A stretch of DNA of 64,000 nt from Raskinella chloraquaticus (SeqCode) (GTDB lineage: Bacteria > Pseudomonadota > Alphaproteobacteria > Rhizobiales > UBA4765): contig DEZK01000013.1 in the NCBI GenBank assembly GCA_002365175.1, positions 62,001 through 126,000 of the forward strand, written 5' to 3'. A program made the position numbers and the translations under genes. The notes beneath the pieces are model-generated. The model was not told the origin of the DNA, made no database searches, and worked only from the letters and a program-made list of their open reading frames with translations. How positions within the stretch are numbered: position 1 is the stretch's first letter; each line of letters begins with the position of its first letter. Positions 1 through 7,590 of this stretch are shown here, piece after piece.

Positions 1-783
1 GCCCTTGGCCCCAAAAGCGAGGAATATCCGGCGCGCCGCATCCTTCAACTGTGTCGCGAGCGCCTCATCGGTTACGGCGATGTTCAGCTCAGGATGAAAC
101 TCGGTGTTCTTCAACGCATAGGATTTGAAGCGTTCACCGGGTGGAAATACGAACTCGATCGGCGCGAAGGCGCGCGGCATGCCGGGCGATCGCGGATCAG
201 CGGCAACCAGCACGGAAAATTCGCGGCCGCCGATGAATTGCTCGATGAGAATGTCATCAAACGCAGCCAGAAGTGCCGCGCCTTTTGCGATCAGTGCGAT
301 TTGATCATTCACCAGATTATCGCTGTCGATACCAAAGCTGTCGCCACCCTCGTTAGGCTTCAGAAAAAGTGGAAATGAGAGCAACTCGCCTGCCCGCTTT
401 ACATCCTCCAGCCGGCTCGCCCTGACAAAGCCCGGCGTCGCGACGCTGCTATAGCGCGCAATGATCTTCAGCGCGCCCTTGCGCGGCTCATAAAGATCGG
501 CGCTTGGCCCGGTATAAGGAAGTCCGAGCGCGTCCAACGCATGGATGACGTCAATTGACGGAACGTCCCATTCGAGATGCCCCTCGCACAGGTTGACGAA
601 CATATCAAAATTGTCACGTTTCAGCGCTTTCAACTGGCGGTAGACAGTCGCTTTATCAAGAAAGACATGGGTGAATTGCCACTCCGGAACCAGCCCTGAC
701 AGATCACGGGGTGGATCATTCCTTGCGTAATCCGCCAGCATCTCGGTGCGCTGATAGGAGGGTTGAAGGACACAGATTTTCAC
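1..783 (-). CDS. ATP-grasp ligase, third copy, truncated by window edge
   Basis: The open frame starts at a GTG whose bases overlap the stop of the preceding ATP-grasp gene (GTGA) and runs off the left edge, giving 261 visible codons. The translation begins MKICVLQPSYQ. It contains FVNLCEGHLEWD (N-terminal D-Ala-D-Ala ligase-like fold), a nucleotide-binding lysine in FPLFLKPNEGGDSFG and a second ATP-grasp strand in IEQFIGGREFSVLV. The C-terminal metal-binding motif lies outside the window. Family knowledge: such enzymes join a carboxylate to an amine through an acyl phosphate. The substrate is unknown. It is more diverged from the two upstream paralogues than they are from each other, which suggests a separate ligation step. 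Confidence 0.85.
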   Translation of the reverse strand, partial: MKICVLQPSYQRTEMLADYARNDPPRDLSGLVPEWQFTHVFLDKATVYRQLKALKRDNFDMFVNLCEGHLEWDVPSIDVIHALDALGLPYTGPSADLYEPRKGALKIIARYSSVATPGFVRASRLEDVKRAGELLSFPLFLKPNEGGDSFGIDSDNLVNDQIALIAKGAALLAAFDDILIEQFIGGREFSVLVAADPRSPGMPRAFAPIEFVFPPGERFKSYALKNTEFHPELNIAVTDEALATQLKDAARRIFLAFGAKG

Positions 784-1865
784 AACGCCCTCGCCTCGCC
801 ATCCGTCAGAATAAGGGCGATCAGGTCCGCCGAAGACATCCCCGACATGGCAAGAATACCGCCGACTGACGATGTGTCGTCAGATGACAAGGCGCAATTG
901 GCGTTAACCTCGAGGACATAGGCTTCACCCGTGCGGCGCGAGGCGCGGATGTCAACGCGCGCATAGCCACTGCCATCAACCGCGAGATAGGCGCGGCGCG
1001 CCAGATCAACCAGATGGGCGTGATCGCTCGAGGGGGCTGGCGCATAGCCGTAAAGGTCAATGCCGTCAGGCAGGCGCTCATCATGGGAATACTCTCCGCA
1101 GACGCGCTCAAAGGTGAGAAAGCGTTGATCCTCGGGCAGCGCCGGATGGAACACGCGCTCGCCGGGCTCAAGCACCCTCACACCGTGCGGCGCGCCGATA
1201 TCAGCAACGCACAGCACCGTGAATTCGCGGCCATCGAGATAAGGCTCGGCGAAAAAGCCTCCCGGCGCGACATGGCAATCATGCATTCCAGCCAGCAGGA
1301 GCGTGGCATTGGCCTGCGCCTCGTCCAGCGTCCTGGCCAGTGAACGCAATGTGATGCCGGCAGCGCCAAACGAGACATCGGGCTTCAGGAACAGCGGAAA
1401 GCCGATCTCTCTGGCCGCCGTTTGCAGATCGCGGGTAACGTCGTTGATCACGACGTAAGGAGCGGTCGCGACACCGGCAGAGCGAAACCGTTCCTTCATG
1501 GCAAGCTTTGACGTGGATATCTCATAAAATCGACGGCGAGCGCCGGTAAAGGCAAGGCGCGCTGCTTCAAGCGCCCGCACGACCGACAGGCCCGGATAGC
1601 CATTGATGTCATCGCCGTCACAGAGGTTGAAAACGCTAGCGCCAGCGCGGCGCGCATCGTCGATGACGGCCTCGATGTTGTGCGCTGTGACGCGGACCCA
1701 TTGCCATTGTCGGCCCAGGGCCTGCATCCATTGCGCAACATCAAAGCGCATCTCAGCCGTTTCGAAATACGGGCTGATCAGAGCCTCGCCAGCAGCGGCA
1801 TAGGGTACGAAGACGTGCACGGGTGGTGGCGGGATATGGCTGGCGCGGGCGAGGGGCGCGGTCAT
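780..1865 (-). CDS. ATP-grasp ligase (D-Ala-D-Ala ligase-like), second copy
   Basis: This 361-residue protein has VFNLCDGDDINGYPG near residue 80, a nucleotide-binding segment GFPLFLKPDVSFGAAG near 155, PYLDGREFTVL near 210 and the metal-binding end RVDIR...LEVNANCALS near 305-330. The last motif replaces the EVN-TxPG of true D-Ala-D-Ala ligases. Its ATG overlaps the stop of the upstream paralogue (ATGA) and its stop overlaps the start of the downstream one, so translation is probably coupled. It is clearly paralogous to the upstream gene: both share VHVFVPY, the NLCDGD motif and the SKLAMK(E/Q)RF block. An amide- or peptide-forming reaction is likely; the substrate cannot be read from sequence. 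Confidence 0.88.
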   Translation of the reverse strand: MTAPLARASHIPPPPVHVFVPYAAAGEALISPYFETAEMRFDVAQWMQALGRQWQWVRVTAHNIEAVIDDARRAGASVFNLCDGDDINGYPGLSVVRALEAARLAFTGARRRFYEISTSKLAMKERFRSAGVATAPYVVINDVTRDLQTAAREIGFPLFLKPDVSFGAAGITLRSLARTLDEAQANATLLLAGMHDCHVAPGGFFAEPYLDGREFTVLCVADIGAPHGVRVLEPGERVFHPALPEDQRFLTFERVCGEYSHDERLPDGIDLYGYAPAPSSDHAHLVDLARRAYLAVDGSGYARVDIRASRRTGEAYVLEVNANCALSSDDTSSVGGILAMSGMSSADLIALILTDGEARAL

Positions 1866-2962
1866 CTCGCAGCCTCGACACTTTCGCGCAATATCAGCCG
1901 CACCAGATCGCTGAAGTCATAATGCGCGGCGGCGAGCGCTGGAGCGATGCTCAGCTCATCACGCGACAGCGAGCAATTGGCATTGACCTCAAGCAGGAAG
2001 GCAGCGTCGTCGCCATCGCGTATCCTGACATCAATGCGCGCGTAGCCTACCCCATCCACCGCTCGGAACGCAGCGATTGCCAGGCGCTTCAAGGGTTCAT
2101 GAAAGACGTCGGGGGCTGTCTGATAAACAACACGAGCCGCCGTGCCCTCGTCGCGCTGATTGCCAAAGGGATCAAAATCGCGATGCCCCTTGAAGAGGAT
2201 GCGCTCGCGATCAGGGATGCGGGTATCAAAGACGCATTCGACAGGCGCGAAAGCGCGCAGGCCTGTCGCCGCGCTGTCGTCCTCGACAACAAGCACACTC
2301 ATTTCGCGGCCTTTTACGAAGGCCTCCACATACGGCATGCGAGCGCCAAACCCGTGGGCGAGCAAGGCCGCGTGCTCGTCTTTCAGGTCGTCAGCACCAG
2401 CCACAACCGATCGTCGGGTCATGCCGATGCCATCAGCGGAAACATCGAGCTTGAGAATACAGGGATAACCGACGACGGTCTTAGCCAGCGCGATCGCTTC
2501 ATCGTGGTCAAGGCGGATGAACGGGGCCGTCGGCAGGCCGGCGGCAATGAAGCGCTGTTTCATCGCCAGCTTGGAGGACGACAAGCCATAAAACCGTGGA
2601 TCGGCGCCGCTGAAAGATACTCCCGATGCCGCCAGCGCCGCGACAACGGAGGGTCCGGGATAGCCATCCTGCTCGTCACCATCGCAGAGATTGAGCACGA
2701 CCGCACCGGCAGCGCGCGCCTCACTGACAGCGCGCGTCAGCGACTGCTCGTCGAGCGTAATCACGCACCAGCGCCACTCGCGACCTGGTGCAAACCAGCC
2801 TGGCAGTTCAGCGCGGAATTCGGCGGTATCATAATAGGGGCTGGCGGCGCGCCCCTCGCTCAACTGGTAGGGAACGAAAACATGGACCGGCCGCAGCCGC
2901 GCGCTTGCCGGCTGCTGATCGCGCGGGCGGTTTTCAGCCCTGATCGTCGATGCGCGAGGCAA
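1862..2962 (-). CDS. ATP-grasp ligase (D-Ala-D-Ala ligase-like), first copy
   Basis: This is the first of three tandem ATP-grasp enzymes. Motifs include VVLNLCDGDEQDGYPGPSVV, LSSSKLAMKQRF, a nucleotide-binding YPCILKLDVSADGIG, VEAFVKGREMSVLV and the C-terminal RIDVR...LEVNANCSLS. The frame stays open upstream inside the SET gene, but homology to the second copy begins only around RPVHVFVPY. The best available start is a TTG at 2962, about 20 bases before the SET stop, giving about 366 residues. No ATG or GTG sits between that TTG and the conserved region, so the start is uncertain. The overlap with the SET gene suggests translational coupling. Confidence 0.82.
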   Translation of the reverse strand: MPRASTIRAENRPRDQQPASARLRPVHVFVPYQLSEGRAASPYYDTAEFRAELPGWFAPGREWRWCVITLDEQSLTRAVSEARAAGAVVLNLCDGDEQDGYPGPSVVAALAASGVSFSGADPRFYGLSSSKLAMKQRFIAAGLPTAPFIRLDHDEAIALAKTVVGYPCILKLDVSADGIGMTRRSVVAGADDLKDEHAALLAHGFGARMPYVEAFVKGREMSVLVVEDDSAATGLRAFAPVECVFDTRIPDRERILFKGHRDFDPFGNQRDEGTAARVVYQTAPDVFHEPLKRLAIAAFRAVDGVGYARIDVRIRDGDDAAFLLEVNANCSLSRDELSIAPALAAAHYDFSDLVRLILRESVEAAR

Positions 2963-3392
2963 TGTAGGGCGACAGGCGGGCGGCGATACGTTGACGCTGC
3001 GGGCCGGAGAGATAACGGAAGCCTTGGACGACACGCACGCATCCGGGCTGACCACAGCCGCAGTCAAAAGGAGATGCCATCGACCATTCGGTGGTGTTGT
3101 AATCGAAGGAGAGCTCTTCGCCTGCCTCAATGGGGCGCGCAGCAACCATGCGCCGGTTGGCGACATCGACGACAAGATTAGGCTCACAGGAATGATTGAC
3201 CAACCGCCACAAGGCGCGCCGCGTCAGCACGTGCTGGTTAGGCGATAACTGGATGGTGTATTTGTTTGGCGCGTCCACAATGTCGCCGGTGAGGAAGAAC
3301 ACAAGCTCTCCCTGACGCAGGGCCCGGACGGCGCGGATCATCTCGCCGAAGGGACCATAATCGACCTGTACGCGCATCACTGCCTGATTCAT
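2934..3392 (-). CDS. SET-domain protein (lysine methyltransferase-like)
   Basis: This 152-residue protein carries the SET hallmarks: RLVNHSCEPNL at residues 63-73 and GEELSFDYN at 91-99, together forming the cofactor/active-site pseudoknot. A post-SET cysteine cluster (CGCGQPGC, 111-118) would bind zinc with the NHSC cysteine. The family transfers methyl from S-adenosylmethionine to lysine, in bacteria on proteins or peptides of mostly unknown identity. It heads an operon in which each gene overlaps the next and is followed by three ATP-grasp ligases, suggesting that methylation and peptide ligation act on a common product. Nothing in the sequence identifies the substrate. Confidence 0.85.
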   Translation of the reverse strand: MNQAVMRVQVDYGPFGEMIRAVRALRQGELVFFLTGDIVDAPNKYTIQLSPNQHVLTRRALWRLVNHSCEPNLVVDVANRRMVAARPIEAGEELSFDYNTTEWSMASPFDCGCGQPGCVRVVQGFRYLSGPQRQRIAARLSPYIASRIDDQG

Positions 3393-3756
3393 GGCGAGGA
3401 CCGTTTGGCGCTGTGCCGGCAGCGCGTTGGTTTGTCGAACAGCACCACGCGGAGTACCCGCCCGGGCCGAGGCTCTCAGCAGTGAGCCTCAAGCTGCAAT
3501 ACATGACAGAGCGGCGACAAGCGAGAGTAAACCTCGATAATTAAAGGTTATTTTGCGGGATCTGGAGTCTATCCACAGAAAGCGACTCAACGATATCGAA
3601 GCGGTATTTATGATGGGACAAAACAAAATAAAAACTATAAACGCAGCCTGACAACGCTAACGTCTGTATAGACGTAATTTATGTATGTAACACCTCGTCC
3701 ATTTTCACTTGACAAGATTTCATAATAGAGCTGTCACGAAAATCAGTATTGCCATA
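3393..3756. other. AT-rich intergenic region with a dyad
   Basis: This stretch lies between the SET gene and tRNA-Arg. No convincing ORF is present. The part from about 3535 to 3745 is distinctly AT-rich compared with its neighbours, as expected of a promoter region for the minus-strand SET/ATP-grasp operon. It holds a perfect inverted repeat ACGTCT-gtat-AGACGT at 3660-3675. A TTGTCA (minus strand, about 3650-3655) could be a -35 element, but no good -10 follows it. Confidence 0.5.
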
Positions 3757-3833
3757 TGGCGACCCCGGCAGGGCTCGAACCTGCGACCTAGTGCTTAGAA
3801 GGCACTTGCTCTATCCAGCTGAGCTACGGGGTC
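3757..3833 (-). tRNA. tRNA-Arg (anticodon UCU)
   Basis: The minus strand folds as a full cloverleaf: acceptor GACCCCG/CGGGGTC, D arm GCTC...GAGC, anticodon stem AGTGC/GCACT around loop CTTCTAA (anticodon TCT), T arm GCAGG-TTCGAGC-CCTGC. The discriminator is G and CCA is encoded at 3759-3757. It decodes AGA/AGG arginine codons, which are rare in GC-rich genomes. Confidence 0.96.
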
Positions 3834-3843
3834 AGACGCATAC

Positions 3844-4149
3844 TCAATGGGTCCATTGACCAATGCGCGTGAATTTGAAGTTGTCGGAGTAGGACATCGC
3901 GGGTGATTCCGATGCCGCCGATTCGCTGACTTCGTAAGCGATTCCCTGGCGCTCGGCATAGGCTGCGGCAGCTTCCCGGGTCTCAAACCACAGCTTCACC
4001 TGCGTCTGCGTGTCGCCGGATGATACCCACCCCATCAACGGATCAGCGCCACGGCGCTCGTGCGGCTGGAATTCAAGCAGCCACATCTTGGTCTTGCCGC
4101 GCCCTGACTGCATGGCACTGCGCGCTGGCTTGTAGATCCTCGCGGTCAT
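3844..4149 (-). CDS. Complex I accessory subunit (ETC complex I subunit / NDUFS4-like)
   Basis: This is a protein of about 101 residues starting MTARIYKPARSAMQSGRGKTKMWLLEFQP. It resembles the ETC-complex-I conserved-region family related to mitochondrial NDUFS4: the RIYKPARSAMQSG opening, the WLLEF...DPLMGW core and the C-terminal FKFTRIGQWTH. In alphaproteobacteria the protein is an accessory subunit of NADH:ubiquinone oxidoreductase and is encoded away from the nuo operon. ATG 4149 is preceded by AGGAG at proper spacing; a GTG one codon earlier is possible. It lies between two tRNA genes on the same strand, as in many Hyphomicrobiales. Confidence 0.88.
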   Translation of the reverse strand: MTARIYKPARSAMQSGRGKTKMWLLEFQPHERRGADPLMGWVSSGDTQTQVKLWFETREAAAAYAERQGIAYEVSESAASESPAMSYSDNFKFTRIGQWTH

Positions 4150-4193
4150 CACCTGCTCCTGTCATCTGATGATCGATTGGCACGACGAGAGAG

Positions 4194-4270
4194 TGGTCGG
4201 GGCGGCGGGATTTGAACTCGCGACCTTCTGTACCCAAAACAGATGCGCTACCAGGCTGCGCTACGCCCCG
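4194..4270 (-). tRNA. tRNA-Pro (anticodon UGG)
   Basis: The minus strand folds as a cloverleaf: acceptor CGGGGCG/CGCCCCG, D arm GCGC...GCGC, anticodon loop TTTTGGG (anticodon TGG), T arm with GTTCAAATC. The discriminator is A and CCA is encoded at 4196-4194. It lies between the DUF192 gene and the complex I subunit gene, all on the same strand. Confidence 0.96.
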
Positions 4271-4365
4271 AATTCTCAGTCTACCGACGGTGCGATGACA
4301 CGGCTGTGCAGCGCTCGTCAAGACTTGCTGCCACCGGCCACCCGCCCGTCGGCGAGAAAACGATG

Positions 4366-4893
4366 TCACAGATTGCCAAAGATAACGTTGCGAATGCGGT
4401 CGCCCGGTTTCACACCGAGACGTTTCACGGTTCCGGCCGGCACTTCAAGCACGGCGCGCACCTGGACGCGCGAGGAAATGGTTGCAAGCGAGAACGGCGT
4501 TGTTTGCTCCACCACGTGCGCTACCGTTCCATCGGCTTTGATAAACACCATATCGAGCGACAAGATGGTGTTCTTCATCCACATCGTCACGATATCGTCA
4601 CGGCCGAAATCAAAGAGCATTCCGCTATCGCTCGCCAGCTCGCGGCGATGCATCAGGCCGACTGATCGCTCCTCATCGCCGAGCGCCATTTCAACGGTAA
4701 AGTGATGAACGCCGCTGGCCGCCACGATATCAAGTGCCGCCGTGCGCAAACCCGTCTGCGGCTTGTCTTGCGCCAGGGAGAGGCTGGCGAACATGACAAC
4801 GAGACCAAGCACTGCCGACCACAGATGCCATGATCGTCCGCGCTCAGAACGCCGGCTCGATCCCGTCCTGATGTTCCAGACTGTCGTCCGCAT
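4366..4893 (-). CDS. DUF192 family exported protein
   Basis: This 175-residue protein has a basic start and a hydrophobic segment (LWSAVLGLVVMFASLSLAQ, about 24-42) that reads as a signal peptide ending near AQ. The DUF192 core follows: GLMHRRELASDSGMLFDFG, MWMKNTILSLDMVFI and the C-terminal VLEVPAGTVKRLGVKPGDRI. The biochemical role of the family is not established; it is periplasmic or membrane-associated. It sits downstream of the double cold-shock gene, the usual order in Hyphomicrobiales. Confidence 0.87.
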   Translation of the reverse strand: MRTTVWNIRTGSSRRSERGRSWHLWSAVLGLVVMFASLSLAQDKPQTGLRTAALDIVAASGVHHFTVEMALGDEERSVGLMHRRELASDSGMLFDFGRDDIVTMWMKNTILSLDMVFIKADGTVAHVVEQTTPFSLATISSRVQVRAVLEVPAGTVKRLGVKPGDRIRNVIFGNL

Positions 4894-4980
4894 ATGTCAC
4901 CCGTCTGCCATGATGCAATGAACGCCTGTCTGCCAAAGGCAGCAGGGCGCACCGTTCATACCGACACATGATGGCATCGA

Positions 4981-5559
4981 TCAATGCGACTGTGGAATAT
5001 TTCCGCCGCTTTCGGGGCGCACTTCTGCAGCCATCAACCCTTTGGGGCCTTCACCAAAGCGGGCCATGACCGTCTGCCCCGGTCGCAATTCGGTGACACC
5101 GAAACGGCGCAGCGTTTCCATATGGACAAAGATGTCGCGACCATTCTCGCCATGGGTGAGAAAGCCAAAGCCCTTGGTCCGGTTGAACCATTTGACGATG
5201 CAGCGCTCGAGTCCCGACGTCGGGGCTACCTGAATATGGGTTCGCGCCGGCGGCAATTGCGAGGGATGAATGGCCGCTGATTCATCCATCGCTTTGACGC
5301 GTAACGCCTGCAATCCCCGTTGACGGTTCAAAACCTCAACCACCACGCGGCTGCCTTCGTAAGCCGTCTGGAAACCATCGCGGCGCAGGACGGTCACGTG
5401 CAGCAACACATCCGGCAGCCCGTTATCTGGAATGATGAATCCGTAGCCTTTAGCGACATCGAACCATTTGATGATGCCGGCGATCTCGACGACGTCGAGC
5501 CCTGCATCCGATCCCGAGCCTACATCGCGGTCGAGGCCCCGCCCCTCATTCGCACTCAT
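4981..5559 (-). CDS. Cold-shock protein with two CSD domains
   Basis: This 192-residue protein has two cold-shock domains. The first is GIIKWFDVAKGYGFIIPDNGLPDVLLHVTVL at about 28-60. The second is CIVKWFNRTKGFGFLTHGENGRDIFVHMETL at about 119-150. Each carries RNP1-like (KGYGFI / KGFGFL) and RNP2-like (VLLHV / IFVHM) nucleic-acid-binding motifs. Family role: single-stranded RNA/DNA binding, RNA chaperone. The frame is open further upstream, but ATG 5559 (MSANEGRG) has a GGAG ribosome-binding site and fits homologues. The tandem domain form is common in Rhizobiales. Confidence 0.92.
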   Translation of the reverse strand: MSANEGRGLDRDVGSGSDAGLDVVEIAGIIKWFDVAKGYGFIIPDNGLPDVLLHVTVLRRDGFQTAYEGSRVVVEVLNRQRGLQALRVKAMDESAAIHPSQLPPARTHIQVAPTSGLERCIVKWFNRTKGFGFLTHGENGRDIFVHMETLRRFGVTELRPGQTVMARFGEGPKGLMAAEVRPESGGNIPQSH

Positions 5560-5713
5560 TTGGCACTCCGCCGCCCCAGCAATGCTGATTAACACAAATT
5601 TAAGCTTGCCATGATTCGAGCAAAAACGAAGTAGGCGCAGTATCAAAATTCAAATAAATTGAGGCGTAATTGTATGTATTCCTCCGCATTTCCATGTTGT
5701 TGTTGCGCCTTTC

Positions 5714-6475
5714 CTAGGGAAAATGAGGAGGGAAACAGGCGGCGATTTCGGTGCGCAATACGAGGTCGGCTTCTTCATCCAGCGCCGTCTTCTCGCGATT
5801 GATGATGACAAGGCGGGCGCCGGCGTCCCGCGCGACAAGGGGGATGGCTGCGGCGGGATAGACGACCAGCGAGGAGCCAACGACGAGGCAAAGGTCGCAT
5901 CGCTTTGCCAATTCGCCGGCGCGCGTCAACGCGCTCTGCGGCATCGCCTGACCAAATGAAATGGTCGCACTTTTCAAAACGCCGCCACACTCCATGCAAT
6001 CGGGCGGCGTGCTGTGCTGCTGGAAATATGCGCGGATCGGCCCCAATTCGTGACGTTTTCTACACTGAAGGCAACGCGCATAAGTGGTGTTGCCATGAAG
6101 TTCGATGACGTCTTCCTCGCTCAGGCCGGCAGCCTGATGCAACCCGTCGATATTTTGCGTTATCACCGCCCTCGCTCGCCCCTCGCGCACCCAATTTGTC
6201 ATGACATGGTGGGCGGATGTCGGCTGCGCCCCGGCGAAGCTGTCGTCCATAGCGAATTTTCGCCGCCAGCCCTCAATGCGGACCGCCGGCTCCGCGACAA
6301 AGGCCGCAAAGGGGATCGGCTTGTTGACGGTCCACAACGAGCCCGGCGAGCGGAAGTCAGGGATACCGGCATCCGTCGAGATACCAGCGCCGGTGAACGG
6401 CAGGATCGAGCGCGCGGCAGCAATCTCCTCATGCAACCGCATGCGCGCTTCATCACCATCCGTGATCAGGATCAT
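5714..6475 (-). CDS. cobB: Sir2 family NAD-dependent protein deacylase
   Basis: This 253-residue sirtuin has the NAD-binding GAGISTDAGIPDFRS (29-43), TQNIDGLH (106-113), the catalytic histidine in LHG (127) and a zinc site built from CLQC (135/138) and CMEC (160/163). A later nucleotide-binding segment reads VVGSSLVVYPAA. It removes acyl groups from lysine using NAD+, giving nicotinamide and O-acyl-ADP-ribose. Length and motifs match bacterial CobB. It is a single-gene unit flanked by intergenic DNA, divergent from the glyoxalase gene. Confidence 0.93.
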   Translation of the reverse strand: MILITDGDEARMRLHEEIAAARSILPFTGAGISTDAGIPDFRSPGSLWTVNKPIPFAAFVAEPAVRIEGWRRKFAMDDSFAGAQPTSAHHVMTNWVREGRARAVITQNIDGLHQAAGLSEEDVIELHGNTTYARCLQCRKRHELGPIRAYFQQHSTPPDCMECGGVLKSATISFGQAMPQSALTRAGELAKRCDLCLVVGSSLVVYPAAAIPLVARDAGARLVIINREKTALDEEADLVLRTEIAACFPPHFP

Positions 6476-6672
6476 GGCCGCCCTATTCCTGCCTGCCGGC
6501 TTTGCAGATAGGTTTTAGCCGTCCGCACCGGAAATGTGCACGGGAAAAGGGTGCGACAAAACGATCCATAATTCCAGGGGCCCTCATTGGTCGCTATGAG
6601 AAGCGGCTTGGACACAGGATAAAGACCAAGGCACATAACGAGGCTTGACCGGGATCACAGCTGAAGGAGACG

Positions 6673-7134
6673 ATGATGCGCTATCTGCACACTATGGTGC
6701 GCGTGAGAAATATCGAAGAGAGCCTTGATTTCTACGTTACCAAATTCGGCCTCATCGAATTGCGCCGCATCGACAGTGAGGCTGGCAAATTCACCCTCAT
6801 CTTCCTGTGCGCCAAGGAGGATGAAGCTGCTGCCCGCGCGGCCATCGCCGAAGGGCGGCGTGATGCGCCAATGGTCGAACTCACCTATAACTGGACGCCG
6901 GAGGATTATGGCACTGCGCGCAATTTCGGCCATCTCGCCTACGAGGTGGACGATATCTACGCGACTTGCGCCAGGCTGCAGGCTGCCGGTGTCATCATCA
7001 ACCGCCCGCCGCGTGACGGGCGCATGGCTTTCATCCGCTCGCCTGATCTCATCTCGATCGAGCTGTTGCAAAAGGGCGAAGCGAAAGCGCCAGCCGAACC
7101 GTGGGCGTCGATGCCCAACACCGGCGTATGGTAA
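6673..7134 (+). CDS. gloA: Lactoylglutathione lyase (glyoxalase I)
   Basis: This 153-residue vicinal-oxygen-chelate protein begins MMRYLHTMVRVRNIEESLDFY and contains VELTYNWTPEDYGTARNFGHLAYEVDDIY and FIRSPDLISIELLQ. The expected metal ligands are a His near residue 6, Glu of VELTYNW, His of GHLAYEV and Glu of ISIELLQ. It isomerises the methylglyoxal-glutathione hemithioacetal to S-lactoylglutathione in the cytoplasm. A GGAGA site precedes ATG 6673. Confidence 0.93.
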   Translation: MMRYLHTMVRVRNIEESLDFYVTKFGLIELRRIDSEAGKFTLIFLCAKEDEAAARAAIAEGRRDAPMVELTYNWTPEDYGTARNFGHLAYEVDDIYATCARLQAAGVIINRPPRDGRMAFIRSPDLISIELLQKGEAKAPAEPWASMPNTGVW

Positions 7135-7184
7135 GCTTGGCGCGTGATGGGCGCATAGCGGCCTTCACAAGGCTGATCTAGCGC

Positions 7185-7213
7185 TTGCACCGTGCAGCGC
7201 ACCACCTTATAAG
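7185..7213 (+). promoter_or_regulatory. Probable promoter of tRNA-Glu
   Basis: TTGCAC (7185-7190) and TATAAG (7208-7213) are separated by 17 bases, with a predicted start about 27 bases before the tRNA. The position and fit suit a housekeeping-sigma promoter. Confidence 0.6.
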
Positions 7214-7245
7214 CGCCGGGCGTCGGGACGAAGTTTCCGGCGCAG

Positions 7246-7320
7246 GCTCCCGTCGTCTAGTGGTTAGGACACCAGCCTTTCACGTTGGGTACACGGGTTC
7301 GAATCCCGTCGGGAGCGCCA
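7246..7320 (+). tRNA. tRNA-Glu (anticodon UUC)
   Basis: The cloverleaf is complete: acceptor GCTCCCG/CGGGAGC, anticodon stem CCAGC/GTTGG around loop CTTTCAC (anticodon TTC), T arm CGGGTTCGAATCCCG. The discriminator is G and CCA is encoded at 7318-7320. Confidence 0.96.
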
Positions 7321-7590
7321 AATTTTCATTATTGCAATTGCTTGTATGTTCTGACCGATCGCGTCACATCGTTGATGCAATACGATAATTCCGGATGTAC
7401 ATCCTGACCGCTTTCATTGACCAGGGTTGATCGGCCGGATCGCGAGCAAAAGTTTGGCCGCGTGGCAGAGTGATCGGTTGCCTCTGGCGCACAGCTGTCA
7501 CCAGCCGCCATTCTCAACTGCCGACCGCATTCGACAACATGCCGCAATACAAGGCTCGAATCCGGGCCTAATATCGTTGCCGGAGGCAGG

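Noticed and set aside
1823..3181. Long plus-strand open frame opposite the first ATP-grasp gene
   Set aside because: It is antisense to clearly conserved ATP-grasp and SET sequence, and its translation is Arg/Ala-rich without domain motifs, as expected of a GC-rich shadow frame.
3709..3726. TTGACA followed by CATAAT as a plus-strand promoter
   Set aside because: Only six bases separate the two elements, and no plus-strand gene follows; both neighbours are on the minus strand.
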